Positions 17,684 to 26,983 of a stretch of 40,968 nucleotides of DNA are shown in pieces. The stretch covers positions 1-40,968 of the forward strand of contig DVAE01000030.1 of NCBI GenBank assembly GCA_014189675.1, in the 5' to 3' direction. The notes beneath the pieces were generated by a model that had not been told where the DNA came from, ran no database searches, and saw only the letters and a program-made list of their open reading frames with translations. The stretch is from Candidatus Undinarchaeales archaeon SRR5007147.bin71. GTDB taxonomy: Archaea; Undinarchaeota; Undinarchaeia; Undinarchaeales; Undinarchaeaceae. Position numbers and translations under genes: made by a program. The first letter of the stretch is position 1; each line of letters opens with the position of its first letter.

Positions 17684-19685
17684 CCTTTGATTTTAGTTTG
17701 CTTATCAACTCAAGGGTCTTGAGATTGTCTATTCCACGATTTGCTGCCTCTATCAAAACATCGTCTATTTTTATATCTGGACCGTGCTCCTTTGCAATCT
17801 CATCTATGATTGTAAGAATTGTATTTATTCTGCTCCTCTGCACCGATGAAGTTCCTGCTTCCATTCTGTCTATATCAATCTTACCAGTCTCAGGGTCGGT
17901 ACCGAGGTCCCTTAAGGACTGCTCTATGAGCTTTGTGGCCCTCTTAGCATCATTAAGAGATACCTTCTTTGCTAGGCGGATTCGGGCTGAGGCTTCTGCA
18001 AGACGGACCATGGCTTCAAGTTGCCTAGGCGTAAGGGGAACTACCCCACCGTTATCATCATCATCACGATATTTGCCCCTCCAGCTTACATAGAAATGTT
18101 GAATTAGCTCTTTTGCTTTTTCTGTCATTATAGGATTCACTCTGCGTGCATAGGAAACATATTTCTGAATGAATTCAGCAGAGAGTTCAGGCTCAATTGT
18201 TTTTGGAGAAATAATAGAAGTGAGAACATGCTCAGACAGGAGTGTGTCCCTTTCAAGCCCAGGCAAGTCCCTCGAAGTGAACTTCAAGTCAAATCTACTC
18301 AGTATAACTGGAGACAGATCTATCTGTTCGTAAAGAGGCTTGTATACATCAAAGCGCCCGTATTTAGGGTTTGCTGCCGCAAGAACCGATGTATTCGCGC
18401 GTAGAGTTGTGACTATTCCTGCTTTTGCTATGGAAATTGTTCCCTGCTCCATAGCTTCCAGCATTGCCGAGCGGTCGTCATCGCTCATCTTGTCAAACTC
18501 ATCAACAGATACTACTCCATTGTTTGCAAGGATGAGAGCCCCGGCTTCAAGAGTCCATCCTCCAGAGAACTCATCACGAACAACTGCCGCAGTGAGACCT
18601 ACACCAGATGCTTTTTTTCCTGAAACGAAGCGACCTTTTGGAGCCAGTCCGGAGACATAACGAAGTATCTGGGATTTTCCAACAGCAGGATCTCCAACTA
18701 TGAAAATGTGGATATTTCCCCTGACAATGGTTCCGTCAGGATGCTGTTTTCGGACACCGCCCATAAGCTGGAGAAGGATTGCCTCCTTGATAGGTTCATA
18801 TCCTTTGATGGACGGCGCTATTGATGCGATAAGCTTTTCATAGACTTTTGGATCTTTTGAGAATTTCTTTATAGCTTCAACATCTTCATCCGACAGTTCT
18901 ATTTCCTGGAATTCCTGCTCAGTCGGATCAACATGATTAACCTCCAGATAGAAATCGTAGTTAACAGTCTGAGCTCCGCTCCTTGAGGGAATTGGAACTT
19001 TCTTTAGAGAGCCAACAAGCTGAACCCTGTTTCCTGGCATCACTTTTTTTCTTTCAGAGGGGGAAACCAAATCATCAGCTAGGTGAACATAGAGTTCAGA
19101 GGGCTGTTCGCCGCCGAAAATGGACTCAGGAGGTTCCTGAACCTTAAGTATCTGTGAGTCAATCAGAGTTTCATTGATAATCTTGAATCTTCCACGACGT
19201 GCGCACTCAAAATTATCACACTGGCTCGGAGAAATCATGTTTTTAGTAAACTGCGGCAAAACCATATTCGTCTTGCATTCAGGACACTCGAATGTAACTT
19301 TCAAAGCCTTTGGTCTGACTTCTGCCGCGTTTTTTACTATCCCTTCAATAGAAATTAGGCTGTCAAGGTGGTCAGAACGGATGTCCCTGAGAACAACTGT
19401 ATTTGCTTTTGGAAGATTGTGTAGGCGAATGTTAATAGACAGATTTTCAACGTCAATAGGAAGATCTATCTCAGATATTGCATCATGAGCCTGACGAAGC
19501 GCCTCTTCAGGATGGAGAAGAAGATCATCAGCAAGATCAGGGAAGGACTTATCAATATCAGCAAAGTCTACTAAAACAGACCTCTTGTCCGGGTATTCCT
19601 TAGCTATTTCGAGAAGTCTTCCGTAGTATTTCTTTGTCTTGAAAAACTGCTCAAATTTGTCAATAGAATCCTGCATATCTCCCAC
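17640..19685 (-). CDS. mcm: Replicative helicase MCM
   Basis: Zinc motif CPECKTN...CDNFEC, Walker A GDPAVGKSQILRYVSG, VSVDEFDKM, SRFDLKF arginine finger; C-terminal wHTH. No intein. Confidence 0.98.
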   Translation of the reverse strand: MGDMQDSIDKFEQFFKTKKYYGRLLEIAKEYPDKRSVLVDFADIDKSFPDLADDLLLHPEEALRQAHDAISEIDLPIDVENLSINIRLHNLPKANTVVLRDIRSDHLDSLISIEGIVKNAAEVRPKALKVTFECPECKTNMVLPQFTKNMISPSQCDNFECARRGRFKIINETLIDSQILKVQEPPESIFGGEQPSELYVHLADDLVSPSERKKVMPGNRVQLVGSLKKVPIPSRSGAQTVNYDFYLEVNHVDPTEQEFQEIELSDEDVEAIKKFSKDPKVYEKLIASIAPSIKGYEPIKEAILLQLMGGVRKQHPDGTIVRGNIHIFIVGDPAVGKSQILRYVSGLAPKGRFVSGKKASGVGLTAAVVRDEFSGGWTLEAGALILANNGVVSVDEFDKMSDDDRSAMLEAMEQGTISIAKAGIVTTLRANTSVLAAANPKYGRFDVYKPLYEQIDLSPVILSRFDLKFTSRDLPGLERDTLLSEHVLTSIISPKTIEPELSAEFIQKYVSYARRVNPIMTEKAKELIQHFYVSWRGKYRDDDDNGGVVPLTPRQLEAMVRLAEASARIRLAKKVSLNDAKRATKLIEQSLRDLGTDPETGKIDIDRMEAGTSSVQRSRINTILTIIDEIAKEHGPDIKIDDVLIEAANRGIDNLKTLELISKLKSKGDLFEPRQGILKKP

Positions 19686-19713
19686 TCACAGAATTTGTAT
19701 TAGGAAAGTCTAG

Positions 19714-20292
19714 TTAAAGAACTTTGGCTTTTTTTAGCTCCTTGACCAACTTCTCAACGCCCCTTCTGACGTCGACAATTTTCTTTGCTCCTGTGCACAC
19801 AATTTTACCTGACCTGAAAAGCAAGAAAACTACTTTCGGCTCAGCCACTCTGAAAACCAGACCAGGGAACTGTTCCGGCTCGAACTCTGTGTTCTCCAGT
19901 GTAAATGCAATCTTGTCCAGATTAAGTTCAGATTTTAGGTCAGAGGATGCGACAATGTTCTGTATTTTTATCGTTGCCTCTCCCTTTACCTTTATACCGC
20001 ATTTGCGAATTTGCTTAAGAGTTTCTGCAATTGCGACCTTTACTGTTTTTATCTCTTTTGAGCCAGTGCAAACCATCTTGCCCGAAGAGAAAACGAGAAT
20101 AGCAGCCTTTGGTTTAACAAGTCTCAGAACGAGACCTGGAAACTGCTCAGGCTCATATTCAGCGTTATCTAGAGTCGCAGCAATTTTATCGAGATCAATT
20201 TCTGCATCAACGGCAGCGCTTGCGACAACATTTTCAATCTTTATCTTTGGTTTAAGTGATATGTTTGACTTAGTTTTTGAAGTTTTAGGCAT
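19714..20292 (-). CDS. tbp: TATA-box-binding protein
   Basis: Two direct repeats with EPEQFPGLVLRLVKPKAAILVFSSGKMVCTGSK / EPEQFPGLVFRVAEPKVVFLLFRSGKIVCTGAK. Confidence 0.98.
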   Translation of the reverse strand: MPKTSKTKSNISLKPKIKIENVVASAAVDAEIDLDKIAATLDNAEYEPEQFPGLVLRLVKPKAAILVFSSGKMVCTGSKEIKTVKVAIAETLKQIRKCGIKVKGEATIKIQNIVASSDLKSELNLDKIAFTLENTEFEPEQFPGLVFRVAEPKVVFLLFRSGKIVCTGAKKIVDVRRGVEKLVKELKKAKVL

Positions 20293-20348
20293 AATAATCC
20301 CTCCCAGGGGTTCTTTAAGTAGTATTTAAAGTATATAAAGGCTTGGTG

Positions 20349-21599
20349 TTAGGTACCTGCAGCGTAATCAGTCAGATACTTCACCTGCTCTGCTGTGAGC
20401 TTGTCCAGAGAAAAACCCATTGTTTCAAGTTTTAGAGCTGCTATATCACGGTCCTGCTCACCATCTATGTCGTGAACATTATTCTCCAGACTTCCTTTAT
20501 TCTCAAGCAAACTTAGCATCGACATAAATTGGTTTGCAAAACTCATATCCATAACTTCAGAGGGGTGACCTTCTGCCGCCGCAAGATTAACTAGACGGCC
20601 TTTGGCAAGAAGATAAATCCTGTTTCCGTTTTTTAGAACATACTCTTCATTGTTAGTCCTCACTTCACGCTTTGTTTTTGCCAAAGATTCTAAATCATTA
20701 AGATTTATTTCAAGATCATAGTGTCCAGTGTTGCAGACTATTGCCCCGTCCTTCATGCTCTCGAAGTGTCTCCCTATAATAACGTCCTTCATTCCCGTTG
20801 CTGTTATGAATATGTCTCCGAGTTTTGCTGCCTCATCCATCTTCATAACACGGTGACCTTCCAGACTTGCCTTTAGAGCTGCTATTGGATTAACCTCGGT
20901 TGCAATTATATTTGCTCCTAGACCGCTTGCTCTGAGAGCAAGTCCGCGACCGCAGTGCCCATATCCGGCGATAACAACTGTTTTTCCGGCGAAAAGAACG
21001 GACGTAGACCGCATTATTCCGTCGAGAGTGCTCTGACCAGTCCCGTAAACATTATCAAAATCCCATTTTGTCTCTGCATCATTGACAGCTATCACAGGAT
21101 AGAGGAGCTTCCCTTCCTCTCCCATTGCGCGAAGCCTGTGAACACCAGTTGTCGTTTCCTCAGTTCCCCCAATTATTTCCTTGGCGAGTTCAGGATGCTT
21201 TTTATGTATTGTAAAAATTAAATCAGCTCCATCATCTAGAGTAAGTGTCGGCTTGAAATTCAAAGTCTGCTCTATACACCAGTAAAATTCTTCATTTGAA
21301 AGCCCGTGCCAGGCATAGATATCAGTACCTGATTCGGCAAGGGCTGCTGCCACATCGTCCTGCGTCGAAAGGGGATTGCAGCCACTCCAGGATATTTCCG
21401 CTCCTGCTACTTTCAAAGTTTCAATAAGAACTGCAGTTTCCTTTGTAACGTGAAGACAGCCAGCTATTCTCTGACCTTTCAGAGGCTTACTCTTTCCGTA
21501 CTTCTCGCGCAGGCTCATAAGAACAGGCATTCGGGACTCTGCCCATTCTATTTTCTTTCGGCCTTGAGCCGCCAGTTTTTCATCTGCTATTTTGCTCAT
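20349..21599 (-). CDS. ahcY: S-adenosylhomocysteine hydrolase
   Basis: CLHVTKETAVLIETL, NVYGTGQSTLDGIMR, VVIAGYGHCGRGLALRASGLGA, NTGHYDLEI. Confidence 0.97.
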   Translation of the reverse strand: MSKIADEKLAAQGRKKIEWAESRMPVLMSLREKYGKSKPLKGQRIAGCLHVTKETAVLIETLKVAGAEISWSGCNPLSTQDDVAAALAESGTDIYAWHGLSNEEFYWCIEQTLNFKPTLTLDDGADLIFTIHKKHPELAKEIIGGTEETTTGVHRLRAMGEEGKLLYPVIAVNDAETKWDFDNVYGTGQSTLDGIMRSTSVLFAGKTVVIAGYGHCGRGLALRASGLGANIIATEVNPIAALKASLEGHRVMKMDEAAKLGDIFITATGMKDVIIGRHFESMKDGAIVCNTGHYDLEINLNDLESLAKTKREVRTNNEEYVLKNGNRIYLLAKGRLVNLAAAEGHPSEVMDMSFANQFMSMLSLLENKGSLENNVHDIDGEQDRDIAALKLETMGFSLDKLTAEQVKYLTDYAAGT

Positions 21600-21677
21600 T
21601 AGTCTGTTTTGTATAATATCAGTGGTTTAAATTGTTTTTTAAGTTAAGCTTTTATAATTATACCAGATATAAGCCAT

Positions 21678-22547
21678 ATGAAACTGGGAAATTCTCTTTT
21701 GTTGTTATTAATAGTTAGTGTGAGCGGCTGTATTTCTCAGACAGAGACAGAAGCAGATAAAGAAGTAGAAGTCCCTCACATACCTGGTGAACCTGCAATA
21801 ATTGTTCCACATACTCAGGGAGAAAGAGATATTAGAGAAATAATGGAAGAGGGGAAACAGAGTGCAGAATTTGATATAGAAAACGAAGAGATACCTAAAT
21901 TTGTGGATGAAAATTTTATTGAGCTTGATAAAATTAAGTCAATTTCAAAGTTTAGAGGCGGTTATGGACACGATTTTTCTGCAGGAACAGGAGAAAGTTG
22001 CAGAAGTATGAAGCACTATTTTTGGCCGGCATGGGGTGAACATGGTAAAACTCATAATCCATCCTGGATGAGCATAGAATATTATTCACCGGTTGACGGA
22101 GTCATTGAGGAATTGCAATACAGGGAAAATGCCTATGGAACTGAGGCACAATTTCATATAGTACCAGACGAAGAACCTGCCTTCCTCCTCAGATTTTTCC
22201 ACTTGAAATTGCTTGACTCCCTAGGAGAGGGAAGTAGAGTAAGTGCTGGGCAGAAAATAGGAACTATTGGAGATGAGAATTCACACGCTGAGATTGCAGT
22301 TGAGCTTATGATACCTGATGGCTCCACAATAATTTCATTTTTCCAGATTATGAGTGATTCTGTGTTTGAGGAATACGCAGAGAGAGGTATGACATCAAGA
22401 GAGGATGTAATAATTAGCAAAGAAGAAAGGGATGCAGATCCTCTGGAATGTGACTATTCTACAGAAGCTGGATATTTCGTAGGAAGGGGAACTGAAAAAT
22501 ACGACAGATGGTCAACCAGCTCAGCGAACTGGCTTATGTTAAATTAA
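21678..22547 (+). CDS. Predicted lipoprotein with M23/LytM-like (duplicated hybrid motif) domain
   Basis: N-terminus ...LLLLIVSVSGC lipobox; GGYGHDFSAG, SPVDGVIEEL, FLLRFFHLKLLDSLGEGSRVSAGQKIGTIGDENSHAEIAVEL resembles M23 hybrid-motif organisation. Confidence 0.65.
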   Translation: MKLGNSLLLLLIVSVSGCISQTETEADKEVEVPHIPGEPAIIVPHTQGERDIREIMEEGKQSAEFDIENEEIPKFVDENFIELDKIKSISKFRGGYGHDFSAGTGESCRSMKHYFWPAWGEHGKTHNPSWMSIEYYSPVDGVIEELQYRENAYGTEAQFHIVPDEEPAFLLRFFHLKLLDSLGEGSRVSAGQKIGTIGDENSHAEIAVELMIPDGSTIISFFQIMSDSVFEEYAERGMTSREDVIISKEERDADPLECDYSTEAGYFVGRGTEKYDRWSTSSANWLMLN

Positions 22548-22552
22548 GTTGT

Positions 22553-23074
22553 TTACTCTGATTTGTAATTCACAAGAGAATATATCTTGTAATCTTTGAG
22601 CTTTTCTCGCCCCTTAAGGAAGGACAGCTCTATAAGAAAGGCGAAGGCTGCGATTTCTCCTCCTATTTTTTCTATTAAGTTGGCAGTTGCGCGTGAAGTT
22701 CCTCCAGTAGCGAGAAGGTCATCTACAATTAAGACCTTGTCTCCTTCCTTGACTGCATCATCGTGAACCTCAAGCCTGTCTGTTCCGTACTCGAGCTCAT
22801 ATTCCTCATAAACTATATTGCTTGGAAGTTTTCCGGGTTTTCTGACTATTGCAAAGGGAATTTTCATTGCATAGGCAAGAGCGGCTCCGAAAATAAAACC
22901 ACGAGATTCTACCCCTACAATTATGTCAATTCCTGAATCTGAGAATTCATTCTTGAAATTATCAACAACATATTGGAAAGCCTCAGGATCCTGTATTAAG
23001 GTAGTGATGTCACGGAAAACTATTCCCTTTTTAGGAAAGTCTTGTATATTACGTATTTTATCCTTTAAATCCAT
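22553..23074 (-). CDS. apt: Adenine phosphoribosyltransferase
   Basis: MDLKDKIRNIQDFPKKGIVFRDITTLIQDP, VESRGFIFGAALAYA, VLIVDDLLATGGTSRA; start at 23074 favoured by promoter position over 23137. Confidence 0.95.
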   Translation of the reverse strand: MDLKDKIRNIQDFPKKGIVFRDITTLIQDPEAFQYVVDNFKNEFSDSGIDIIVGVESRGFIFGAALAYAMKIPFAIVRKPGKLPSNIVYEEYELEYGTDRLEVHDDAVKEGDKVLIVDDLLATGGTSRATANLIEKIGGEIAAFAFLIELSFLKGREKLKDYKIYSLVNYKSE

Positions 23075-23096
23075 ACAGGAAAGTTGTAAGATAAGC

Positions 23097-23102
23097 TTAT
23101 AA
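23097..23102. promoter_or_regulatory. Palindromic TATA element TTATAA shared by apt (-) and MTAP (+)
   Basis: Centre 23099.5 is 25.5 bp from the apt ATG (23074) and 26.5 bp from the MTAP ATG (23126), in a 51-bp divergent gap. Confidence 0.65.
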
Positions 23103-23125
23103 CTTTTATTAGGCATAGAAAACCA

Positions 23126-23920
23126 ATGGAAAGGCAAGTTGACATTGGAGTTATAGGAGGTTCAGGAGTATACGACGCTGAGTTTTTAAAAAATTCCGAA
23201 GAAATTACACTGGAAAGCAAGTACGGAAGTCCGGCTGACAGCTATCTTGTTGGAGAATACCTTGGAAAGCAGGTGGCATTTCTTCCGAGGCACGGAAAGG
23301 ACCACGCTCTTGCACCCCATCAAGTAAACTATCGTGCAAATATAGACGGATTCAGACAGCTTGGAGTAGGAAGAATAATAGCAGCGCAGGCAGTCGGCTC
23401 TTTGAAAGAGGAATATAAGCCTGGAGACATTGCTTTTACAGACCAGTTTATAGACAAAACTTTAGGACGTGATTCAACATTTTTCGATGAAGGAAAAGTT
23501 GCCCATGTTTCAATGGCTGAGCCGATGTGCCAGTACCTGCGAGAAATATTGATAAAGGGAGCACGGAAACTTGAGCTTGAGCACCATGAAAAAGCTACCT
23601 ATGTCTGCATAGAGGGACCAAGATTTTCGACGCGTGCAGAATCTGAACTTTTCAAGAGCTGGAATGCAGACCTAATAGGAATGACTCTTGTTCCGGAATC
23701 AGTTCTGGCAAAAGAGGCATCAATTTGCTATGCACCTGTTTCAATGGTAACTGACTACGACTGCTGGAAGAAAGGGCATGTTGTAAGTCATGAAGAAGTA
23801 ATCTCAGTTATGGAGCAGAATGTCGGGAAAATCAAAAAACTTCTTTCTGAAGTCATAGCAAAAATTCCTGATAAACGCTCGGCTGAGTGTGAAAATACCA
23901 TGGAAGGCGCAACGGCCTAA
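23126..23920 (+). CDS. mtnP: S-methyl-5'-thioadenosine phosphorylase
   Basis: IGVIGGSGVYDAEF, FLPRHGKDHALAPHQVNYRANI, ICIEGPRFSTRAES-like (VCIEGPRFSTRAES), GMTLVPESVLAKEASICYA. Confidence 0.94.
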   Translation: MERQVDIGVIGGSGVYDAEFLKNSEEITLESKYGSPADSYLVGEYLGKQVAFLPRHGKDHALAPHQVNYRANIDGFRQLGVGRIIAAQAVGSLKEEYKPGDIAFTDQFIDKTLGRDSTFFDEGKVAHVSMAEPMCQYLREILIKGARKLELEHHEKATYVCIEGPRFSTRAESELFKSWNADLIGMTLVPESVLAKEASICYAPVSMVTDYDCWKKGHVVSHEEVISVMEQNVGKIKKLLSEVIAKIPDKRSAECENTMEGATA

Positions 23921-24165
23921 AGGGGCTGCTTCTCTGCCGCCTGACTGTAATCCTTGTGAACAGTTCTTGAGTAAAGTTCTGTTCCCCGTATTTTGTGAAT
24001 ATATTCTTCAGCAATAAGCTCGTGAATCAAACCACCCACTTCTTTTTCAGGAATTCCATGTCCTTTTGCATAATTTTCAAGATCTTCAAATGAGAACATA
24101 TTAGCATGTTCCTCTAGCTCAAGAACTGCACGCTTTAACTCCTCAAGATATTCCTGTTCGACCAT
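23917..24165 (-). CDS. Small winged-helix-like hypothetical protein
   Basis: 82 aa helical with LENYAKGHGIPEKEVGGLIHELIAEEYIHKIRGTELYSR, a wHTH-type pattern; promoter TTTAAA ~27 bp upstream. Confidence 0.6.
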   Translation of the reverse strand: MVEQEYLEELKRAVLELEEHANMFSFEDLENYAKGHGIPEKEVGGLIHELIAEEYIHKIRGTELYSRTVHKDYSQAAEKQPL

Positions 24166-24198
24166 AAATTATTATATCCACAGGAACAATTTAAACTT
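24166..24198. promoter_or_regulatory. 33-bp divergent intergenic with two promoters
   Basis: AATTATTATATC (24168-24177) ~26 bp from ATG 24199 (+); TTTAAA (24190-24195) ~27 bp from ATG 24165 (-). Confidence 0.6.
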
Positions 24199-25260
24199 AT
24201 GGATTCTCAAGTTACAATAGTCGGAGGGGGGCCGGCTGGTCTGCACCTTTCGAGAAAGCTCAAAGAGAAGGGGATAGATTCGACAGTGTATGAGAGTAGT
24301 CCTGATCTAGGAAGACCGGTTCAGTGCTCCGGAGTTTTTAGCAACAATTTTGCAGAACTTCTTGAGATGCCAAAAAAAGTAATACTCAATCAAGTAAAGG
24401 GAGCTAAGCTCTACTCTCCAAGCAAAAAAATTGTTGAAATCTCAAAAAGAGAGAAGCAGGCAGATATTGTTGACCGCGGAGAATATGACAGACATTTAGC
24501 GAAGGGTCTTGATGTCAGAGAGGGAGAACATGTCAACTCTCTGGACTTTGATTCTGAGTATATAGTCGGAGCAGATGGAGCCCATTCAACAGTTGCGAGG
24601 CTGGCAGGATTTTCCCCTTTGGAAAAACACGTCGTCGGAGTCCAGGTTGAGATAGACAACGACAGCTACGACAAGGACTTTGTAGAGCTACATCTTGGAC
24701 AGAAGGTGGCTCCCGGCTTCTTTGCCTGGATAATACCGACGGACAAAAATCTTCGTGTCGGACTTGGAACGACAGAAAATCCAAAAGAATATCTTGACAG
24801 ATTTATAGAAGAAAGATTCGGAAAAGTAGAACAGAGAGAATGTCTTGCAGGATTCATACCGGTGAGAGTTAGAAAACCGATGTGGAAAGGAAACATTGCC
24901 TTGGTCGGAGACGCGGCAGGTCAAGTAAAGGCAACAACAGGAGGAGGAATTTACATGGGTATGAAATCCTCAGAGATACTGGCAGATGCAATAGAAGAGA
25001 AAGACCTGAACATATATGAAAAACGATTTACTACGGAAATTTATCCGGACCTGAAAAAGGCTGTAGCTATTAATAAAGTTCTGTCTAGTATGACAGACGA
25101 AGAGATGGATAAGTTCTGGGACACGCTCGGAAAGGAGAGCATGGTGAAACTTATGCAGGAATATGGAGATATGGACAAGCCGACGCTTCTTCTGAAAGGC
25201 TTCTTAAAAAATCCGGGACTTATAACTCAGGTTCCCTTTATTAGAGGTCTTCTGAAATAG
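24199..25260 (+). CDS. Geranylgeranyl reductase family FAD-dependent oxidoreductase
   Basis: VTIVGGGPAGLHLSRKLKEKG, RPVQCSGVFS, VGADGAHSTVAR, GNIALVGDAAGQVKATTGGGIYMGM. Confidence 0.93.
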   Translation: MDSQVTIVGGGPAGLHLSRKLKEKGIDSTVYESSPDLGRPVQCSGVFSNNFAELLEMPKKVILNQVKGAKLYSPSKKIVEISKREKQADIVDRGEYDRHLAKGLDVREGEHVNSLDFDSEYIVGADGAHSTVARLAGFSPLEKHVVGVQVEIDNDSYDKDFVELHLGQKVAPGFFAWIIPTDKNLRVGLGTTENPKEYLDRFIEERFGKVEQRECLAGFIPVRVRKPMWKGNIALVGDAAGQVKATTGGGIYMGMKSSEILADAIEEKDLNIYEKRFTTEIYPDLKKAVAINKVLSSMTDEEMDKFWDTLGKESMVKLMQEYGDMDKPTLLLKGFLKNPGLITQVPFIRGLLK

Positions 25261-25929
25261 TTATTTTCCATGCCTTCTCTGACGAGAATCGTAGTCCTCA
25301 AGTGCAGTTTTGATGTCATCAATAGTCACATCAGGCCAGTACTTATCCAAAAAGTAAAGTTCAGAGTAACTTGAGCCCCATAGCATAAAGTCACTAAGGC
25401 GGCTCTCAGAAGTCCTGAATATCAGGTCGACATCCGGATAATCTGAATAAAGATTTTCGGATATGCTTTCAAGAGAAAGATTTTCACCTGATTTCTTAGC
25501 AGCATCTACTATTTCCTGGCGACCAGAATAGGCGAGAGCAACCCTGAAAAACTTGCTGTCATAATCAGCTGTTGCTTCAATAGCGATATCAGTAGCCTTA
25601 AGAACCTTTTCCGGTACAAGGTCACGGGAACCTATAATTCCGACTCTTACCTGATTTTTGTGAATATCCTCATCCTTTGAGAGTTTAATGAAGTATTTTG
25701 AATATAATTTTTCAAGAGCCTTTAGCTGAGGAGCAGGACGATTCAGATTTGAAGCAGAAAGTCCGTAAGCAGTAAGATGTTTCACAGGAGTTTCTGAAAG
25801 AAGCCATTTGGAAACTGTTTCCATAACTTCAATTCCTTTGATGTGACCGTCCCAAGGAAGCGAGCCTTTTTCAGAAGCCCAACGGCAGCAGCCGTCCGGG
25901 ATTATTGCCATATGAAGAGGATAATTCAT
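25261..25929 (-). CDS. Cis-prenyltransferase (undecaprenyl/polyprenyl diphosphate synthase family)
   Basis: HMAIIPDGCCRWASEKG, YGLSASNLNRP, ALAYSGRQEIVDA, DLIFRTSESRLSDFMLWGSSYSELYFLDKYWPD. Confidence 0.93.
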   Translation of the reverse strand: MNYPLHMAIIPDGCCRWASEKGSLPWDGHIKGIEVMETVSKWLLSETPVKHLTAYGLSASNLNRPAPQLKALEKLYSKYFIKLSKDEDIHKNQVRVGIIGSRDLVPEKVLKATDIAIEATADYDSKFFRVALAYSGRQEIVDAAKKSGENLSLESISENLYSDYPDVDLIFRTSESRLSDFMLWGSSYSELYFLDKYWPDVTIDDIKTALEDYDSRQRRHGK

Positions 25930-26011
25930 ACACTATTCTTAGTAAAGCTTCTATAAAAAATAAGAGGCAAAGAAGTTTTATATAACACGCAGAACAAAAC
26001 AGCTTTGGGAG

Positions 26012-26983
26012 ATGGAATTTAACACAGCTATTTGGACAGAGAAGTACAGACCCGCTGTACTGTCGGAAGTCGTTGGACAGCAGCATATAGTGGAAAGACT
26101 GAGCGCCTTCGCAAAAGATAAAACTCTTCAGCACCTCCTCTTTTCTGGACCTGCGGGGACAGGGAAAACTACCTGCGCTCTCGCTCTTGCGAAAGAAACA
26201 TTCGGAGATAACTGGCAGGGTAATTTTCTTGAGCTAAATGCATCAGACGAAAGGGGAATTGACGTAGTAAGAAACAAAGTAAAGGACTTTGCAAGGACAA
26301 AGGCTCTTGGAGATGTTCCTTACAAAATAATTTACTTGGATGAGAGCGATGCTCTTACGAAAGAGGCTCAACAGGCACTAAGACGTACTATGGAAAATTA
26401 TACACACACATGTCGCTTCATACTATCTTGCAACTACAGTTCAAAAATTATAGACCCCATACAGTCACGGTGCGCAATTTTCAGATTCGGACCAGTTGAA
26501 AGGGAAGAACTTGAAAAAAGACTGAAATTTATAGCAGGGGAGGAAAAACTTTCCGTAGATTCTAAAGGAATGAAAGCTCTTCTTGAAATCGCAAACGGCG
26601 ATCTTAGAACAGCAATAAACCTTATGCAGGCTGTAGCATCAAGTGGAGAAAGTATAAGCGAGGAATCGGTTTATCTTGTTTCGGCAAGAAGCAAGCCAGG
26701 GGAAATTGAGGACTGTCTCAAGCTTGCTATGAATGGTGGCTTCAAGGAAGCACGGAAAAAGATTACCACTATGATGATTGAAAAGGGAGTTTCAGGAGAA
26801 GATGTTATAAGGCAAATGCATCGGGCTCTCCTTAGGATGGATGAAATACCGGAAAACGCCTTGGCAGGGCTTCTCGATAGGCTCGGCGAATATGACTTCA
26901 GAATAACCGAAGGCTCGAACGATATTATACAGATAAACGCCTTCCTGGCTCAGCTTTACAAGACCGGAAAAGATGGAAAATGA
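26012..26983 (+). CDS. rfcS: Replication factor C small subunit
   Basis: WTEKYRPAVLSEVVGQQHIVERL, GPAGTGKTTCALALAKE, YLDESDALTKEAQQALRRTME, SRC motif DPIQSRCAIFRF. Confidence 0.97.
   Translation: MEFNTAIWTEKYRPAVLSEVVGQQHIVERLSAFAKDKTLQHLLFSGPAGTGKTTCALALAKETFGDNWQGNFLELNASDERGIDVVRNKVKDFARTKALGDVPYKIIYLDESDALTKEAQQALRRTMENYTHTCRFILSCNYSSKIIDPIQSRCAIFRFGPVEREELEKRLKFIAGEEKLSVDSKGMKALLEIANGDLRTAINLMQAVASSGESISEESVYLVSARSKPGEIEDCLKLAMNGGFKEARKKITTMMIEKGVSGEDVIRQMHRALLRMDEIPENALAGLLDRLGEYDFRITEGSNDIIQINAFLAQLYKTGKDGK

Noticed and set aside
19714-20292. Internal direct repeat in tbp
   Set aside because: This is the ordinary two-fold internal symmetry of TBP.
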